DNA of 64,000 nt from Thermohalobaculum sp039180675. GTDB taxonomy: Bacteria; Pseudomonadota; Alphaproteobacteria; Rhodobacterales; Rhodobacteraceae. Every line of letters starts with the position of its first letter. Within the stretch, counting starts at the first letter, position 1. Of the stretch, positions 17,624 to 28,271 are shown in pieces. The position numbers were made by a program, and so were the translations under genes. Where the stretch lies: the NCBI GenBank assembly GCA_039180675.1, contig JBCDDC010000003.1, positions 62,001 through 126,000 of the forward strand, read 5' to 3'. The notes under the pieces are model-generated. The model was not told where the DNA came from. It made no database searches and saw only the letters and a list, made by a program, of their open reading frames with translations.

Positions 17624-19861
17624 TCAGGCGAGGTCGAACCGGTCGAGGTTCATCACCTTGGTCCAGGCCGCCACGAAATCTGCGATGAACGGGGCGTTCG
17701 AGTCCGCGCAGGCATAAACCTCCGCGATCGACCGGAGCTGCGAGTTCGAACCAAACACGAGGTCGACCTCGGTCGCCGTCCATTTGACGTCGCCCGTCTG
17801 ACGGTCGGTTCCCTGGAAGGACCCGTTCGATGCGGGCTGCCACTTCGTGCTCATGTCGAGCAGGTTGACGAAGAAGTCGGTGGTCAGGGTCTCCGTGCGC
17901 TCGGTGAACACACCGTGCTGTGCGCCGCCGGTATTCGCACCCAGAACCCGCAATCCGCCGACCAGCACCGTCATCTCGGGCGCTGTCAGGGTGAGCAGGT
18001 TCGCCCGGTCGATCAGCAACTCAGAGGCCGGGCGGATGTGGCCATCCATCATGAAGTTCCGGAAGCCATCGGCTGTCGGCTCCAGCACCGCAAAGGAGGC
18101 CGCATCGGTCTGCTCATCCGTTGCATCGGTGCGCCCCGGAGAGAACGGCACGTCGATCTTGTGGCCCGCCTTCTCGGCCGCCTGTTCGACCGCGGCGCAA
18201 CCGCCGAGCACGATCAGATCGGCCAGCGAGACCTTCTTGCCGCCGGACTGCGCGTCGTTGAAGGCTTTCTGCACGCCTTCGAGCGTGCTCAGCACCTTCG
18301 CGAGATCGGCGGGCTCGTTGACCTCCCAATCCTTCTGCGGCGCGAGCCGGACGCGGGCGCCGTTCGCACCGCCCCGCATGTCCGAGCCACGGAAGGTCGA
18401 GGCCGAGGCCCAGGCGGCCGAGACCAGTTGCGATACCGAAAGGCCGCTCGCCAGGATCTTGGCCTTCAGGTCGGCGATGTCGACCGCGTCGATCAGGTCG
18501 TGATCGACCGGGGGCACCGGATCCTGCCAGATCAGATCCTCTTCGGGGACTTCTTTGCCCAGATAACGGACCTTGGGGCCCATATCCCGGTGGGTCAGCT
18601 TGAACCACGCGCGGGCGAACGCATCCGCGAACTCGTCCGGGTTCTCGTGGAACCGCCGCGAGATCTTCTCGTAATCCGGGTCCATCCGCATGGCCATGTC
18701 GGCGGTGGTCATCATGACCGTGACCTTCTCGCCAGAGCCGTCGACCTGCGGGGCGTGATGCTCCTCCGCCAGGTCCTTCGGGTGCCACTGCCAGGCGCCC
18801 GCAGGGCTTTTCACCAGCTCCCAGTCATAGCCGAAGAGCACGTCGAAATAGCCGTTGTCCCACTGGATCGGGTTCGGCGTCCATGGCCCCTCGATGCCCG
18901 AGGTGATGGCGTCCTTGCCCTTGCCCGAGGCGTAGGAGGAGAACCAGCCGAGGCCCATGGCCTCGGTCGGCGCGCCTTCCGGCTCGGTGCCCACATGATC
19001 CTCGGGCGCCGCGCCGTGCGACTTGCCGAAGGTGTGCCCGCCTGCGACCAGCGCCACGGTCTCGTAGTCGTTCATCGCCATCCGCTCGAAGGTCACGCGG
19101 ATATCGCGCGCCGAGCCGAGCGGGTCGGGCACCGCGTCCGGGCCCTGCGGGTTGACGTAGATCAGACCCATCATCACGGCGCCGAGCGGGTCCTCGAGCT
19201 TGTTCGCATCCGCATCCGCGTTCTTCACGTCGCGGGTGCCGCCATAGCGGCTGTTCGGATTGTCCGAGGTCAGGAGCCAATCGGTCTCCGGCCCCCAGTA
19301 GATGTCTTCCTCCGGCTCCCAGATATCGGCCCGGCCGCCGCCAAAGCCGAATGTCTTGCCACCCATCGACTCGATGGCGCAGTTGCCTGCCAGGATCATC
19401 AGATCGGCCCAGGAGATCTTGCGCCCATACTTCTGCTTTATGGGCCAGAGCAGGCGGCGCGCCTTGTCCAGGTTGCCGTTATCCGGCCAGCTATTGAGCG
19501 GGGCGAAGCGTTGCGCGCCCGTGCCGCCGCCGCCGCGGCCGTCATAGATGCGATAGGTCCCGGCCGCGTGCCAGGCCATGCGGATGAAGAGCCCGCCATA
19601 GTGGCCATAGTCCGCAGGCCACCAGTCCTGACTGTCGGTCATCAGGTCGTAGAGATCCTGCTTGAGCGCATCGAGATCGAGGCTCTTGAACTCCTCGGCA
19701 TAGTCGAAACCCTCGCCCATCGGGTCCGAGAGTTCGGAGTTCTGGTGGAGGATCTTGAGGTTGATCTGCTGCGGCCACCAGCGCTGGTTGGCAACGGTTC
19801 CGATCGCCGTGTGTCTGTGAGCACCGCCCAGTACCGGGCATTTGCTTTCACCGTCCATCAT
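17624..19861 (-). CDS. katG: Catalase-peroxidase
   Basis: 745 residues, the usual KatG length. The distal haem motif RMAWHAAGTYR (Arg, Trp and His), the tyrosine in MGLIYVNPQGP and the methionine in ERMAMNDYET would form the Met-Tyr-Trp adduct; AGGHTFGKSHG holds the proximal haem ligand. It removes hydrogen peroxide in the cytosol. The ATG at 19861 is preceded by GGGAG. A possible Irr/Fur-like element lies upstream. No oxyR gene is adjacent. Identification is near certain. Confidence 0.98.
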   Translation of the reverse strand: MMDGESKCPVLGGAHRHTAIGTVANQRWWPQQINLKILHQNSELSDPMGEGFDYAEEFKSLDLDALKQDLYDLMTDSQDWWPADYGHYGGLFIRMAWHAAGTYRIYDGRGGGGTGAQRFAPLNSWPDNGNLDKARRLLWPIKQKYGRKISWADLMILAGNCAIESMGGKTFGFGGGRADIWEPEEDIYWGPETDWLLTSDNPNSRYGGTRDVKNADADANKLEDPLGAVMMGLIYVNPQGPDAVPDPLGSARDIRVTFERMAMNDYETVALVAGGHTFGKSHGAAPEDHVGTEPEGAPTEAMGLGWFSSYASGKGKDAITSGIEGPWTPNPIQWDNGYFDVLFGYDWELVKSPAGAWQWHPKDLAEEHHAPQVDGSGEKVTVMMTTADMAMRMDPDYEKISRRFHENPDEFADAFARAWFKLTHRDMGPKVRYLGKEVPEEDLIWQDPVPPVDHDLIDAVDIADLKAKILASGLSVSQLVSAAWASASTFRGSDMRGGANGARVRLAPQKDWEVNEPADLAKVLSTLEGVQKAFNDAQSGGKKVSLADLIVLGGCAAVEQAAEKAGHKIDVPFSPGRTDATDEQTDAASFAVLEPTADGFRNFMMDGHIRPASELLIDRANLLTLTAPEMTVLVGGLRVLGANTGGAQHGVFTERTETLTTDFFVNLLDMSTKWQPASNGSFQGTDRQTGDVKWTATEVDLVFGSNSQLRSIAEVYACADSNAPFIADFVAAWTKVMNLDRFDLA

Positions 19862-19938
19862 GCGTGAGCTCCCTTAGTATCGCCTAGGTTGCATGTCGGG
19901 CCGGGCGGCGGAGGGGGAGACGCGGCCCGGCAGCTATC

Positions 19939-19954
19939 TTGTAATCATTCTAAA
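19939..19954. promoter_or_regulatory. Possible Irr/Fur-like element upstream of katG
   Basis: TTGTAATCATTCTAAA, about 80 bp upstream of the katG start, resembles the iron control element bound by Irr (TTTAGAA/TTCTAAA half sites), with one half well kept. The window also encodes an Irr-type regulator at 51272-51706. This rests on pattern likeness only. Confidence 0.25.
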
Positions 19955-20126
19955 TAGACCCATCGCCCGATCAGGTGAAGTTAATTTTTCCGATAAGGCC
20001 GATAAGTTTCGCCTATGAACTTTGGGGCTGGTCGCGCGCCGGCGCGTCCCGTCGTCTCGCCGGTCTGCGCGCCCCGGAAATCGCCCTATATCATTGTGCC
20101 GGTCGAGCAGTGAATGGGCGGAGACA

Positions 20127-21656
20127 GTGCAGGTCGTCTGGTTCAAACGCGATCTCAGGGTCGAGGATCACCGCGCGCTTTCGCAAGCGGCGGAACAGGG
20201 CGATGTCCTGCCCCTCTACATCGTCGAGCCGGAGCTTTGGCGTGAGGAGGATATGTCCGCGCGGCACTGGGCCTTTGTCGAGGAATCGCTGCAGGAGCTG
20301 CGCGAAAACCTTGCCGAATACGGCCAGGCGCTTGTCGTCCGGACGGGCGATGTCGTGGAGGTGCTCGATACGCTGCACGCCTCGCACGGGATCACGGCGC
20401 TCTGGTCCCACGAGGAAACCGGCAACGGGTGGACCTTTCGCCGGGATCGGCGCGTCGGCGCTTGGTGCCGGGAGCGTGGCATCGCGTGGCACGAGATTCA
20501 GAACCACGGCGTGCAGAGGAAGCTGAAAACCCGCGACGGATGGGCGAAGTCGTGGGATCGGCTGATGGCGGAGCCGATGGCGATGGCGCCCGCGTTGAAG
20601 CCGCTCGATCTCGAGCTCGCCGCGATCCCGGGCGGCCGGGACCTGGGGCTCAAGGATGACCATTGCCAGTATCGCCAGCGTGGTGGCCGGTCGGCCGCCG
20701 AGGAACGCCTGGAGAGCTTCCTGGCGGAGCGCGGCGCCGATTATCGCCGCGCCATGTCCTCGCCGGTCGAGGGGGAGCAGGCCTGCTCCCGCCTCTCCCC
20801 GCATCTCGCCTGGGGCACGATCTCCATGCGCGAGGTGGCGCAGACGACCTGGCAGACGCAACGCATGCTCAAGCAACCGGAGTGCGACCGCCCGAGGAAC
20901 TGGCGCGGGTCGCTGAATTCGTTCACCGGGCGGCTGCACTGGCATTGCCATTTCATGCAGAAGCTCGAGGACGAGCCGCGCATCGAGCATGAGAACTTCC
21001 ACCGGGGCTATAACGGTGTGCGCCCCTCGGCCCCTGATCAGGAACGTCTGGCGGCCTGGGCGAAGGGCGAGACCGGGCTGCCCTTCGTCGATGCCTGCAT
21101 GCGGTATCTGAGGGCGACCGGATGGCTGAACTTTCGGATGCGCGCGATGGTGATGGCGACCGCGAGCTACCACCTCTGGCTCGACTGGCGCGCACCGGGG
21201 CTGGAGCTGGCGCGGCTCTTCACCGACTACGAGCCGGGCATCCATTGGAGCCAGACCCAGATGCAATCGGGCACCACGGGCATCAACACGGTCCGGATCT
21301 ACAACCCGGTCAAACAGGGGCATGACCAGGATCCAACCGGGGTTTTCACACGAAGATGGGTGCCCGAACTGGCCGAAATTCCTGATGAATTCCTGCAGGA
21401 GCCGTGGAAGGCCGAGAATGCAGGCCAGGTGATCGGCAGCCAGTATCCCGAACGCATCGTCGATCATCTCGCCGCCGCCCGCGAGGCGCGGGACCGGATC
21501 TGGGCCGTGCGCCGGGGATCGGACTATCGAGCCGAGGCCTCCGCCATTCAGACCAAACACGGCAGCCGGAAAAGCGGCATCCCGAACCGGGGCAAACGTG
21601 GAAAATCCCGGCCGTCAGCCCAGCTTGATCTGCCGTTGCAAGGAGACAGCCGTTGA
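20127..21656 (+). CDS. DNA photolyase / cryptochrome (classical domain order)
   Basis: 509 residues from a GTG start at 20127 (GGGCGGAG just upstream). The start VQVVWFKRDLRVEDHRAL is the classical N-terminal antenna domain of the photolyase/cryptochrome family; the C-terminal half holds the FAD-binding core with ARLFTDYEPGIHWSQTQMQ and NTVRIYNPVKQG. The chain ends in a basic tail of about 50 residues. It probably repairs UV-induced pyrimidine dimers with light, or acts as a photoreceptor; sequence alone does not decide. Upstream in-frame codons are not supported by conservation. It is coupled to the DUF2256 gene. Confidence 0.88.
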   Translation: MQVVWFKRDLRVEDHRALSQAAEQGDVLPLYIVEPELWREEDMSARHWAFVEESLQELRENLAEYGQALVVRTGDVVEVLDTLHASHGITALWSHEETGNGWTFRRDRRVGAWCRERGIAWHEIQNHGVQRKLKTRDGWAKSWDRLMAEPMAMAPALKPLDLELAAIPGGRDLGLKDDHCQYRQRGGRSAAEERLESFLAERGADYRRAMSSPVEGEQACSRLSPHLAWGTISMREVAQTTWQTQRMLKQPECDRPRNWRGSLNSFTGRLHWHCHFMQKLEDEPRIEHENFHRGYNGVRPSAPDQERLAAWAKGETGLPFVDACMRYLRATGWLNFRMRAMVMATASYHLWLDWRAPGLELARLFTDYEPGIHWSQTQMQSGTTGINTVRIYNPVKQGHDQDPTGVFTRRWVPELAEIPDEFLQEPWKAENAGQVIGSQYPERIVDHLAAAREARDRIWAVRRGSDYRAEASAIQTKHGSRKSGIPNRGKRGKSRPSAQLDLPLQGDSR

Positions 21657-21790
21657 AGATGCGCAAGAAATCAGAGCTGCCGACCAAGATCTGTGCCGCC
21701 TGCGGCCGGCCCTTCACCTGGCGCAAGAAATGGGCGCAGGTCTGGGATGAGGTCCGCTTTTGCTCGGACCGGTGCAGGAGGAAGCGATGA
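21653..21790 (+). CDS. DUF2256 zinc-ribbon-like small protein
   Basis: 45 residues from TTG (43 from the ATG at 21659). The protein has two Cys pairs (CAACGRPFTWRKKW and FCSDRCR), the DUF2256 pattern. AGGAG at 21641-21645 lies 7 bp before the TTG at 21653 but 13 bp before the ATG, so the TTG, which overlaps the photolyase stop codon, is the more likely start. The stop overlaps the next start as ATGA. DUF2256 genes are often found beside or fused to photolyase/cryptochrome genes; their function is unknown. Confidence 0.85.
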   Translation: MKMRKKSELPTKICAACGRPFTWRKKWAQVWDEVRFCSDRCRRKR

Positions 21791-23031
21791 CCACGGACAC
21801 CATGCTCCCCGGGATCGACCGGCCAGCCGAGGCGGTCTCGTTCGAACCGACGCGGGAGGCGGGCCTCGTGCGGCTCGACCGGTTCGTCGCGCGGGCTGGG
21901 CGCCACTATGCCAGCCAACGCAACTACGATTTCGGGCCGGAGCGGCGGGAGAACGTCTCCGCCCTCTCACCCTGGATCCGGCACCGGCTGATCACCGAAG
22001 AGGAGGTGCTGCGCGCGACGCTGGCCCGCCATGCGCCGTCCTCGGCCGAGAAGTTCATTCAGGAGGTCTTCTGGCGCACCTATTTCAAGGGCTGGCTGGA
22101 GCAGCGGCCGAGCGTCTGGGCCGCCTATCAGGACGGCCTGGCCCATGCGCTGGAGGTCCTGGAGAAGGACCGCGCGCTCGCCATCGACTACAAGGACGCC
22201 GTCGCCGGTCAGACCGGGATCGACGGGTTCGATCAATGGGCCGGGGAGCTGGTCGAGACCGGATACCTCCACAACCACGCGCGGATGTGGTTCGCCTCAA
22301 TCTGGATCTTCACGCTGCGCCTGCCGTGGGAGCTCGGGGCCGACTTCTTCCTGCGCCATCTGATGGATGGCGACCCGGCCTCCAACACGCTGAGCTGGCG
22401 CTGGGTGGCGGGCCTGCACACCAAGGGAAAGACCTATCAGGCGCGGGTCTCCAACATCTCGAAATACACCGAAGGGCGGTTCCGGCCGGAGTACCAGCTC
22501 TCCAACACCGCCGAGCCGCTGGTGGAGGAGAGGGACCATCCGAAGGTGCCGATCCCGCTGGCCGATCCGATACCCGAGGGCGATTTCGTGCTGCTGGTGA
22601 CCGAGGAGGAGGGCCGGTTCGAAGATCTTCTGCCTCGCCTGCCTGCCGCAACGCTCGGCCTGTTGGCGATCGAGGGGCGCTCGCCGCTGGCGATTGGCGA
22701 TATGGCCCAGGGCTTTGCCAGGGGCGCGCTGACGGATGCGTTGTCCCGCTTCGGCGGCGATCAGCCTCATGAAGCCGAGGATTGGGCCGAGCCGATCATC
22801 ACTGCGGCGGAGAAGACGGGGGTGACATCCTTCGTGACCGCCTATGCCCCGGTTGGCCCCGTCAGGCAGCGGCTCGAAGACGCCCGGAATGCGCTGGCAT
22901 CGGCGGGCCTCACCCTCCACCAGATCCGGCGGGACTATGACGACCTCGCCTGGCCCCACGCGACCAAGGGGTTCTTTGCGCTGAAACAGAAAATCCCGCA
23001 GGTGCTGCGGGGGCTCGGGCTCGCGGGGTAA
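21787..23031 (+). CDS. Photolyase-like FAD-binding protein, apparently circularly permuted
   Basis: 414 residues. There is no N-terminal antenna domain. The chain begins in the FAD-binding core (FWRTYFKGWLEQRPSVW, then ETGYLHNHARMWFASIW and NTLSWRWVAGLHTKGKTY). After about residue 255 a segment of alternating strands and helices follows (FVLLVTEEEGRFEDLL, TLGLLAIEGR, FVTAYAPVGPV) and ends WPHATKGFFALKQKIPQ, which resembles the end of the antenna domain of normal photolyases. This suggests swapped domain order. It overlaps the DUF2256 gene by 4 bp and is in one operon with the first photolyase. Function probably flavin-based, repair or signalling unclear. Confidence 0.8.
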   Translation: MTTDTMLPGIDRPAEAVSFEPTREAGLVRLDRFVARAGRHYASQRNYDFGPERRENVSALSPWIRHRLITEEEVLRATLARHAPSSAEKFIQEVFWRTYFKGWLEQRPSVWAAYQDGLAHALEVLEKDRALAIDYKDAVAGQTGIDGFDQWAGELVETGYLHNHARMWFASIWIFTLRLPWELGADFFLRHLMDGDPASNTLSWRWVAGLHTKGKTYQARVSNISKYTEGRFRPEYQLSNTAEPLVEERDHPKVPIPLADPIPEGDFVLLVTEEEGRFEDLLPRLPAATLGLLAIEGRSPLAIGDMAQGFARGALTDALSRFGGDQPHEAEDWAEPIITAAEKTGVTSFVTAYAPVGPVRQRLEDARNALASAGLTLHQIRRDYDDLAWPHATKGFFALKQKIPQVLRGLGLAG

Positions 23032-23696
23032 GGCGGGGCACGGCAGCGCCGCAGGAGCCGCCATCGCGTCCCGGGTCTGCCTGTCTCTCGCGGGGAGGTT
23101 TCGCCCTTCGGACGCCATGCGTCTTCGGGGCAAGTGAACCGGGGAAAATCCTGGTCAGAGTGCGACTGATCAGTCGCTTGGTCCGACCCTTGCCAAAGGG
23201 GTCGAGAGGACGCCCACGGTCTTTGACCGCCGGCGTCCGATGTTCGCGAACAAGCCGAGATCTAGCGGCGCTTCGTTAAAATCTCCCTAAAATCCGACCG
23301 ACTTCCGGTGAGTGCGCGGCGCAAGCCCAAGCCATGTATTCAACAGCAACCTGCCCTGCCACCAATCGATCGAGATCAGGAAACGCCACAACTCGCATCG
23401 TTTTTCCTTCACGACACGTCAGACCCGTCGAAAGCGAACGGCTGCTTTTAGCCCAAAGGCACTGATGCTGCGTCTTGCGCGAATGTCTGCTCGTCTGGGT
23501 GCGGTCAAAAATGTGTCAAAATCAAACCGAGTTTTGCCAAGGGTTTGTGTCACAAGATTTTTCAATGCTTTTGAGCGCATCGCCGCCAGTGAGAAAAAGA
23601 CCGTTTTGATGAAGAGATTCTAGCAGAAGGTTTTGTCTTCGTTGACCCAGCCATGCCCGCGACCTTAGCGTACTTTGGGATCGTTAGGATTGGGAC
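23032..23696. other. Gene-poor AT-richer spacer with several hairpins
   Basis: 665 bp with no gene I can support. The first part (23162-23238) holds three consecutive inverted repeats, listed separately. The second part (about 23300-23650) is AT-richer than its surroundings. An open frame at 23312-23623 has a basic, low-complexity product without a clear ribosome-binding site and is not called. Confidence 0.6.
23162..23238. repeat. Three tandem hairpin-forming inverted repeats
   Basis: First, a perfect 16-bp palindrome GCGACTGATCAGTCGC at 23162-23177. Second, CGACCCTT / AAGGGGTCG at 23184-23204 with one bulged G. Third, a two-tier stem at 23208-23238: outer GGACGCC / GGCGTCC, inner GGTC-ttt-GACC. 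All three are directly visible; whether they act in RNA or DNA is unknown. Confidence 0.6.
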
Positions 23697-24143
23697 ATGT
23701 CTGAAGAATTGCATCTCGTAGAGGTAGGCACCCTTCGCGGCGAGCTAAACTCGGTCATAGACCGGATGAATGGGAACGAGAACTTCTCCGCAGGGACCGT
23801 CTCAGCCATTTTTGCGTTTGTTCTCTCTACAGAAATATCTGTGATCAGCTTGGTGCTATCCTTCTTGTCTTTGATCATTATTTTCATTGGTTTAAGGCGC
23901 TATACGGAGCTTCGCGCCCATTCTCGAAAGCTGGATGAGTACTTGCAGGGGATTGAAAAAGGTCTGTCTCCCGGAGGAGGTTGGACTGTTCACTACTATG
24001 ACACAATCAAAGGCAGCTCGTCTGGCGGGTACTCGACCACCAGATACATCTTCTGGATTGCTCTGGGAGCTGTATGCCTACTGGGAACGGTCTATGTGGG
24101 CCATTCACTGTTCGACGGCACGCAAACAAGCTCATCTCAATAA
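23697..24143 (+). CDS. Hypothetical small membrane protein
   Basis: 148 residues. Two hydrophobic segments near residues 35-67 (FVLSTEISVISLVLSFLSL and IIIFIGL) and one at about 119-136 (IFWIALGAVCLLGTVYVG) predict two or three membrane spans; a soluble loop of about 50 residues between them has a charged helix (YTELRAHSRKLDEYLQGIEKG). Codon use is visibly less GC-rich than in neighbouring genes, and it stands alone in a gene-poor patch, so it may have been acquired by transfer. I do not recognise the family. Confidence 0.6.
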   Translation: MSEELHLVEVGTLRGELNSVIDRMNGNENFSAGTVSAIFAFVLSTEISVISLVLSFLSLIIIFIGLRRYTELRAHSRKLDEYLQGIEKGLSPGGGWTVHYYDTIKGSSSGGYSTTRYIFWIALGAVCLLGTVYVGHSLFDGTQTSSSQ

Positions 24144-24160
24144 GTGCCGAAACTCGCCTG

Positions 24161-24190
24161 TTTCTGCCACCGGCAGAAATGATCGTTTTT
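24161..24190 (+). terminator. Probable terminator after the lone membrane protein gene
   Basis: Perfect 8-bp inverted repeat TTTCTGCC (24161-24168) and GGCAGAAA (24172-24179) with a 3-nt loop, followed after 6 bp by TTTTT. Fits a rho-independent terminator, 18 bp after the stop. The remaining stretch to 24438 shows no gene. Confidence 0.5.
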
Positions 24191-24438
24191 AAAGCCGCCG
24201 TTCGGCGAATGGCAGGTTCGTTCGCGGAGCGGCCTCTTGCCAAATATACGGTTCAATGATCGGCTGCTGAGGATATCGGTGGTCTTGTTCGCCCGTAATC
24301 GTTCTAGGCGCGGGGCTGGCCTGATGGGCGAACTATCGGAACCTGCATTCTCTTGGTCCGATGTCGTCTTCCCGCTCAACCATCGAGCTCTTTCTCGGTC
24401 GTTGGTAGGGGGGTGATCAACCGAACCGTGCGTTGGGG

Positions 24439-25965
<1,527 letters not shown>

Positions 25966-26172
25966 GCGCGAGAAATAGCGCTGCCGGGCGGATGGCAACG
26001 TCGCGCGCCTGGAAAGCGATCTCAGCCCATGAAGAAGGCGGAGATGCGGAACGGACGGGCCGGGTGGGTCAGCGCGTAGCGGATTTGGCGGTGGGTCAGG
26101 CGCGATCGCACTTGTCGCGCCGCCAAGGGTCCTGACAGTATCGCGCCAGGGATCATTCGAACGCGGCGGACG

Positions 26173-27183
26173 ATGAGCGAGGTGGATACGTCTTTGGATG
26201 ACCGGCGGCGGGGGGCGCGGCGTATTCTCATGCTGGGTGCCACTGGCACGATCGGGCGAGCGACGGTTCGCGCGCTGCTCGACCGTGGCCACGAGGTCGT
26301 CTGCTTCCTGCGGCCGAGGGCGGGGGACAGCGCGCCGGTCGACCTCCCGGATCAGGCGATCCTGCGGTTTGGCGATGTCACCGATGCGCCGTCGCTGCGT
26401 GAAACGGGCGTCCGGGGGGAGAGGTTCGACGCGCTCGTCTCCTGCCTCGCGTCGCGGACCGGTGCGCCGAAGGACGCCTGGGCGATCGATCATCAGGCGC
26501 ATATGAATGCGCTGAGTGTTGCGAAAGACGCGGGCATCCCTCAGATGGTTCTGCTTTCGGCGATCTGTGTCCAGAAACCGGTTCTGGAGTTTCAGCGGGC
26601 CAAGCTGGCGTTCGAGGAGGCGCTGATTGGCTCCGGCCTCACCTACTCCATCGTCCGCCCCACGGCCTTCTTCAAGTCGCTGTCCGGGCAGATCGACCGG
26701 GTGCGGGCGGGCAAACCCTATCTCGTGTTCAGCGATGGCAGGCTGACCGCCTGTAAGCCGATCTCAGACCGTGATCTGGCCGCGTTCATCGCCGACTGCC
26801 TCGAAGACCGCGAGAAGCAAAATCGCGTGCTGCCGATCGGCGGGCCGGGCCCGGCCATCACGCCGATCGAGCAGGGTGAGCGGTTGTTCGCGCTGACGGG
26901 GCGCGAGGCGCGGTTCCGGCATGTCCCGGTCGGGTTTCTCAGCGCGGTGATCGCGGTGCTGTCGACCCTTGGGCGGATCATTCCCCGCCTGAAGGACAAG
27001 GCAGAATTGGCAAGGATTGCAAGGTACTACGCGACGGAATCGATGCTCGTTCTGAATGAACATACCGGTCAGTATGATGCTCCGGCGACCCCGGAGACGG
27101 GGCGCGACACGCTGTTTGACTTCTACGAGAGGGTGCTCAGTGACGGCGTGTCCGTGGACCGCGGGGATCACGCGGTCTTTTGA
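26173..27183 (+). CDS. bciA: Divinyl (bacterio)chlorophyllide 8-vinyl reductase, BciA type
   Basis: 336 residues, an NAD(P)H-binding Rossmann protein: LMLGATGTIGRATVRALLDRG holds the nucleotide loop near residue 20. The middle (LASRTGAPKDAWAIDHQAH, LLSAICVQKP, IVRPTAFFKSLSGQ) and the IGGPGPAITP segment are as I know them from BciA. The enzyme reduces the 8-vinyl group during bacteriochlorophyll synthesis, so the organism is probably an aerobic anoxygenic phototroph or descends from one. No other pigment gene is in the window. Its last 16 bp overlap the 3' end of pqqE on the other strand. Confidence 0.88.
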   Translation: MSEVDTSLDDRRRGARRILMLGATGTIGRATVRALLDRGHEVVCFLRPRAGDSAPVDLPDQAILRFGDVTDAPSLRETGVRGERFDALVSCLASRTGAPKDAWAIDHQAHMNALSVAKDAGIPQMVLLSAICVQKPVLEFQRAKLAFEEALIGSGLTYSIVRPTAFFKSLSGQIDRVRAGKPYLVFSDGRLTACKPISDRDLAAFIADCLEDREKQNRVLPIGGPGPAITPIEQGERLFALTGREARFRHVPVGFLSAVIAVLSTLGRIIPRLKDKAELARIARYYATESMLVLNEHTGQYDAPATPETGRDTLFDFYERVLSDGVSVDRGDHAVF

Positions 27184-28271
27184 GCCGCCGGGCGGTCTGC
27201 CGCGATCTGCCGGTAGGTGAAGGAGCCATCGCCCTGCAGGGCCGCAATCTGCTCGCGGACCTTGGCGTTGTGGGGGGAGCGCGAGCAGATCGGGTCGGTC
27301 GCCCTTGCATCGCCCGCAAGCGCGACGGCCTGACAGCGGCAGCCGCCCCAGTCGATCTCCCGGCGCTCGCAACTCCGGCACGGCTCCTTCATCCAGTCGG
27401 TCCCGCGGAAGGCGTTGAAGGCGGCGCCGTTCGACCAGATGTCGGCGAGCGCGCGGTCCCGGACATTGTCGAAGGTCAGGCCGGGAATGGTCTGTGCGGC
27501 GTGGCAGGGCAGGACGCTGCCGTCCGGTGCGATGTTGAGCCCGGTCGAGCCCCAACCGCCCATGCAGGCCTTGGGGAACTTCGCGTAGTAATCCGGCGGG
27601 ACGAAATCGATGACGAGCTGGCCGGCGAGGCGCTCGCGCGCCGCGTTGACCGTATCGCGGGCCTGGCGGGCCTGTTCGAGGCTCGGCATTAGCGCCGCCT
27701 TGTTGATCGCCGCCCAGCCGTGGAACTGCACGCAGGCGACCTCCAGCCGCCGCGCGCCGAGGCGGATGGCGAGGTCGATCGTCTGCTCCAGCCCGTCGAG
27801 GTTCTGGCGGTGCATCACGGCGTTCAGGGTCAGGGGAAAGCCGATCTCGCCGATCCATTGGGCGACCTTCATCTTGCGCTCGAAGCCGCCGCGATAGCCG
27901 CCGATCCGGTCCGCCATCTCTGCGGTTATGCCTTGGAGCGAGAGCTGGATGTGGTCGAGACCAATCTCGTCGAGCTGGCGCAGGCGCGGCTCCGTCAGCC
28001 CGATGCCTGAGGTGATCAGGTTGGTGTAGAGCCCGGCCTCGACCGCTGCCGTCGTGATCTCCTCCAGGTCCCGGCGGGATGCGGGCTCCCCGCCTGAGAG
28101 ATGCAGCTGGAGGACGCCGAGATCGGCTGCCTGGCGCAGCACGTCGACCCAGGTCTCCGTCGGCAGCTCCGTCTCTCTCTGGCTCAGCTCCAGCGGGTTG
28201 GAGCAGTAGGGGCAGGAGAGCGGGCAGCGGTGCGTCAGCTCCGCCAGCATGGCAAGCGGCGGGGCGGTCAT
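27168..28271 (-). CDS. pqqE: PQQ biosynthesis radical SAM protein
   Basis: 367 residues. The radical SAM motif CPLSCPYC lies near residue 16, and the SPASM-like tail binding auxiliary FeS clusters holds several Cys (AKFPKACMGGWG, LPCHAA, CRSCERREIDWGGCRC). PqqE makes the carbon-carbon bond between Glu and Tyr of PqqA with PqqD as chaperone. It overlaps pqqD by 4 bp. Confidence 0.97.
   Translation of the reverse strand: MTAPPLAMLAELTHRCPLSCPYCSNPLELSQRETELPTETWVDVLRQAADLGVLQLHLSGGEPASRRDLEEITTAAVEAGLYTNLITSGIGLTEPRLRQLDEIGLDHIQLSLQGITAEMADRIGGYRGGFERKMKVAQWIGEIGFPLTLNAVMHRQNLDGLEQTIDLAIRLGARRLEVACVQFHGWAAINKAALMPSLEQARQARDTVNAARERLAGQLVIDFVPPDYYAKFPKACMGGWGSTGLNIAPDGSVLPCHAAQTIPGLTFDNVRDRALADIWSNGAAFNAFRGTDWMKEPCRSCERREIDWGGCRCQAVALAGDARATDPICSRSPHNAKVREQIAALQGDGSFTYRQIAADRPAAQKTA

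Noticed and set aside
17537..19867. 776-codon plus-strand open frame
   Set aside because: Antisense to katG, which is certain.
23312..23623. 103-codon open frame in the spacer
   Set aside because: Basic, low-complexity product, no ribosome-binding site, no neighbours in operon.
25966..26502. 179-codon N-terminal extension of the PhrB-type gene
   Set aside because: Low-complexity Arg/Pro-rich and runs through the bciA start region; the family begins at MAKGNLIL.
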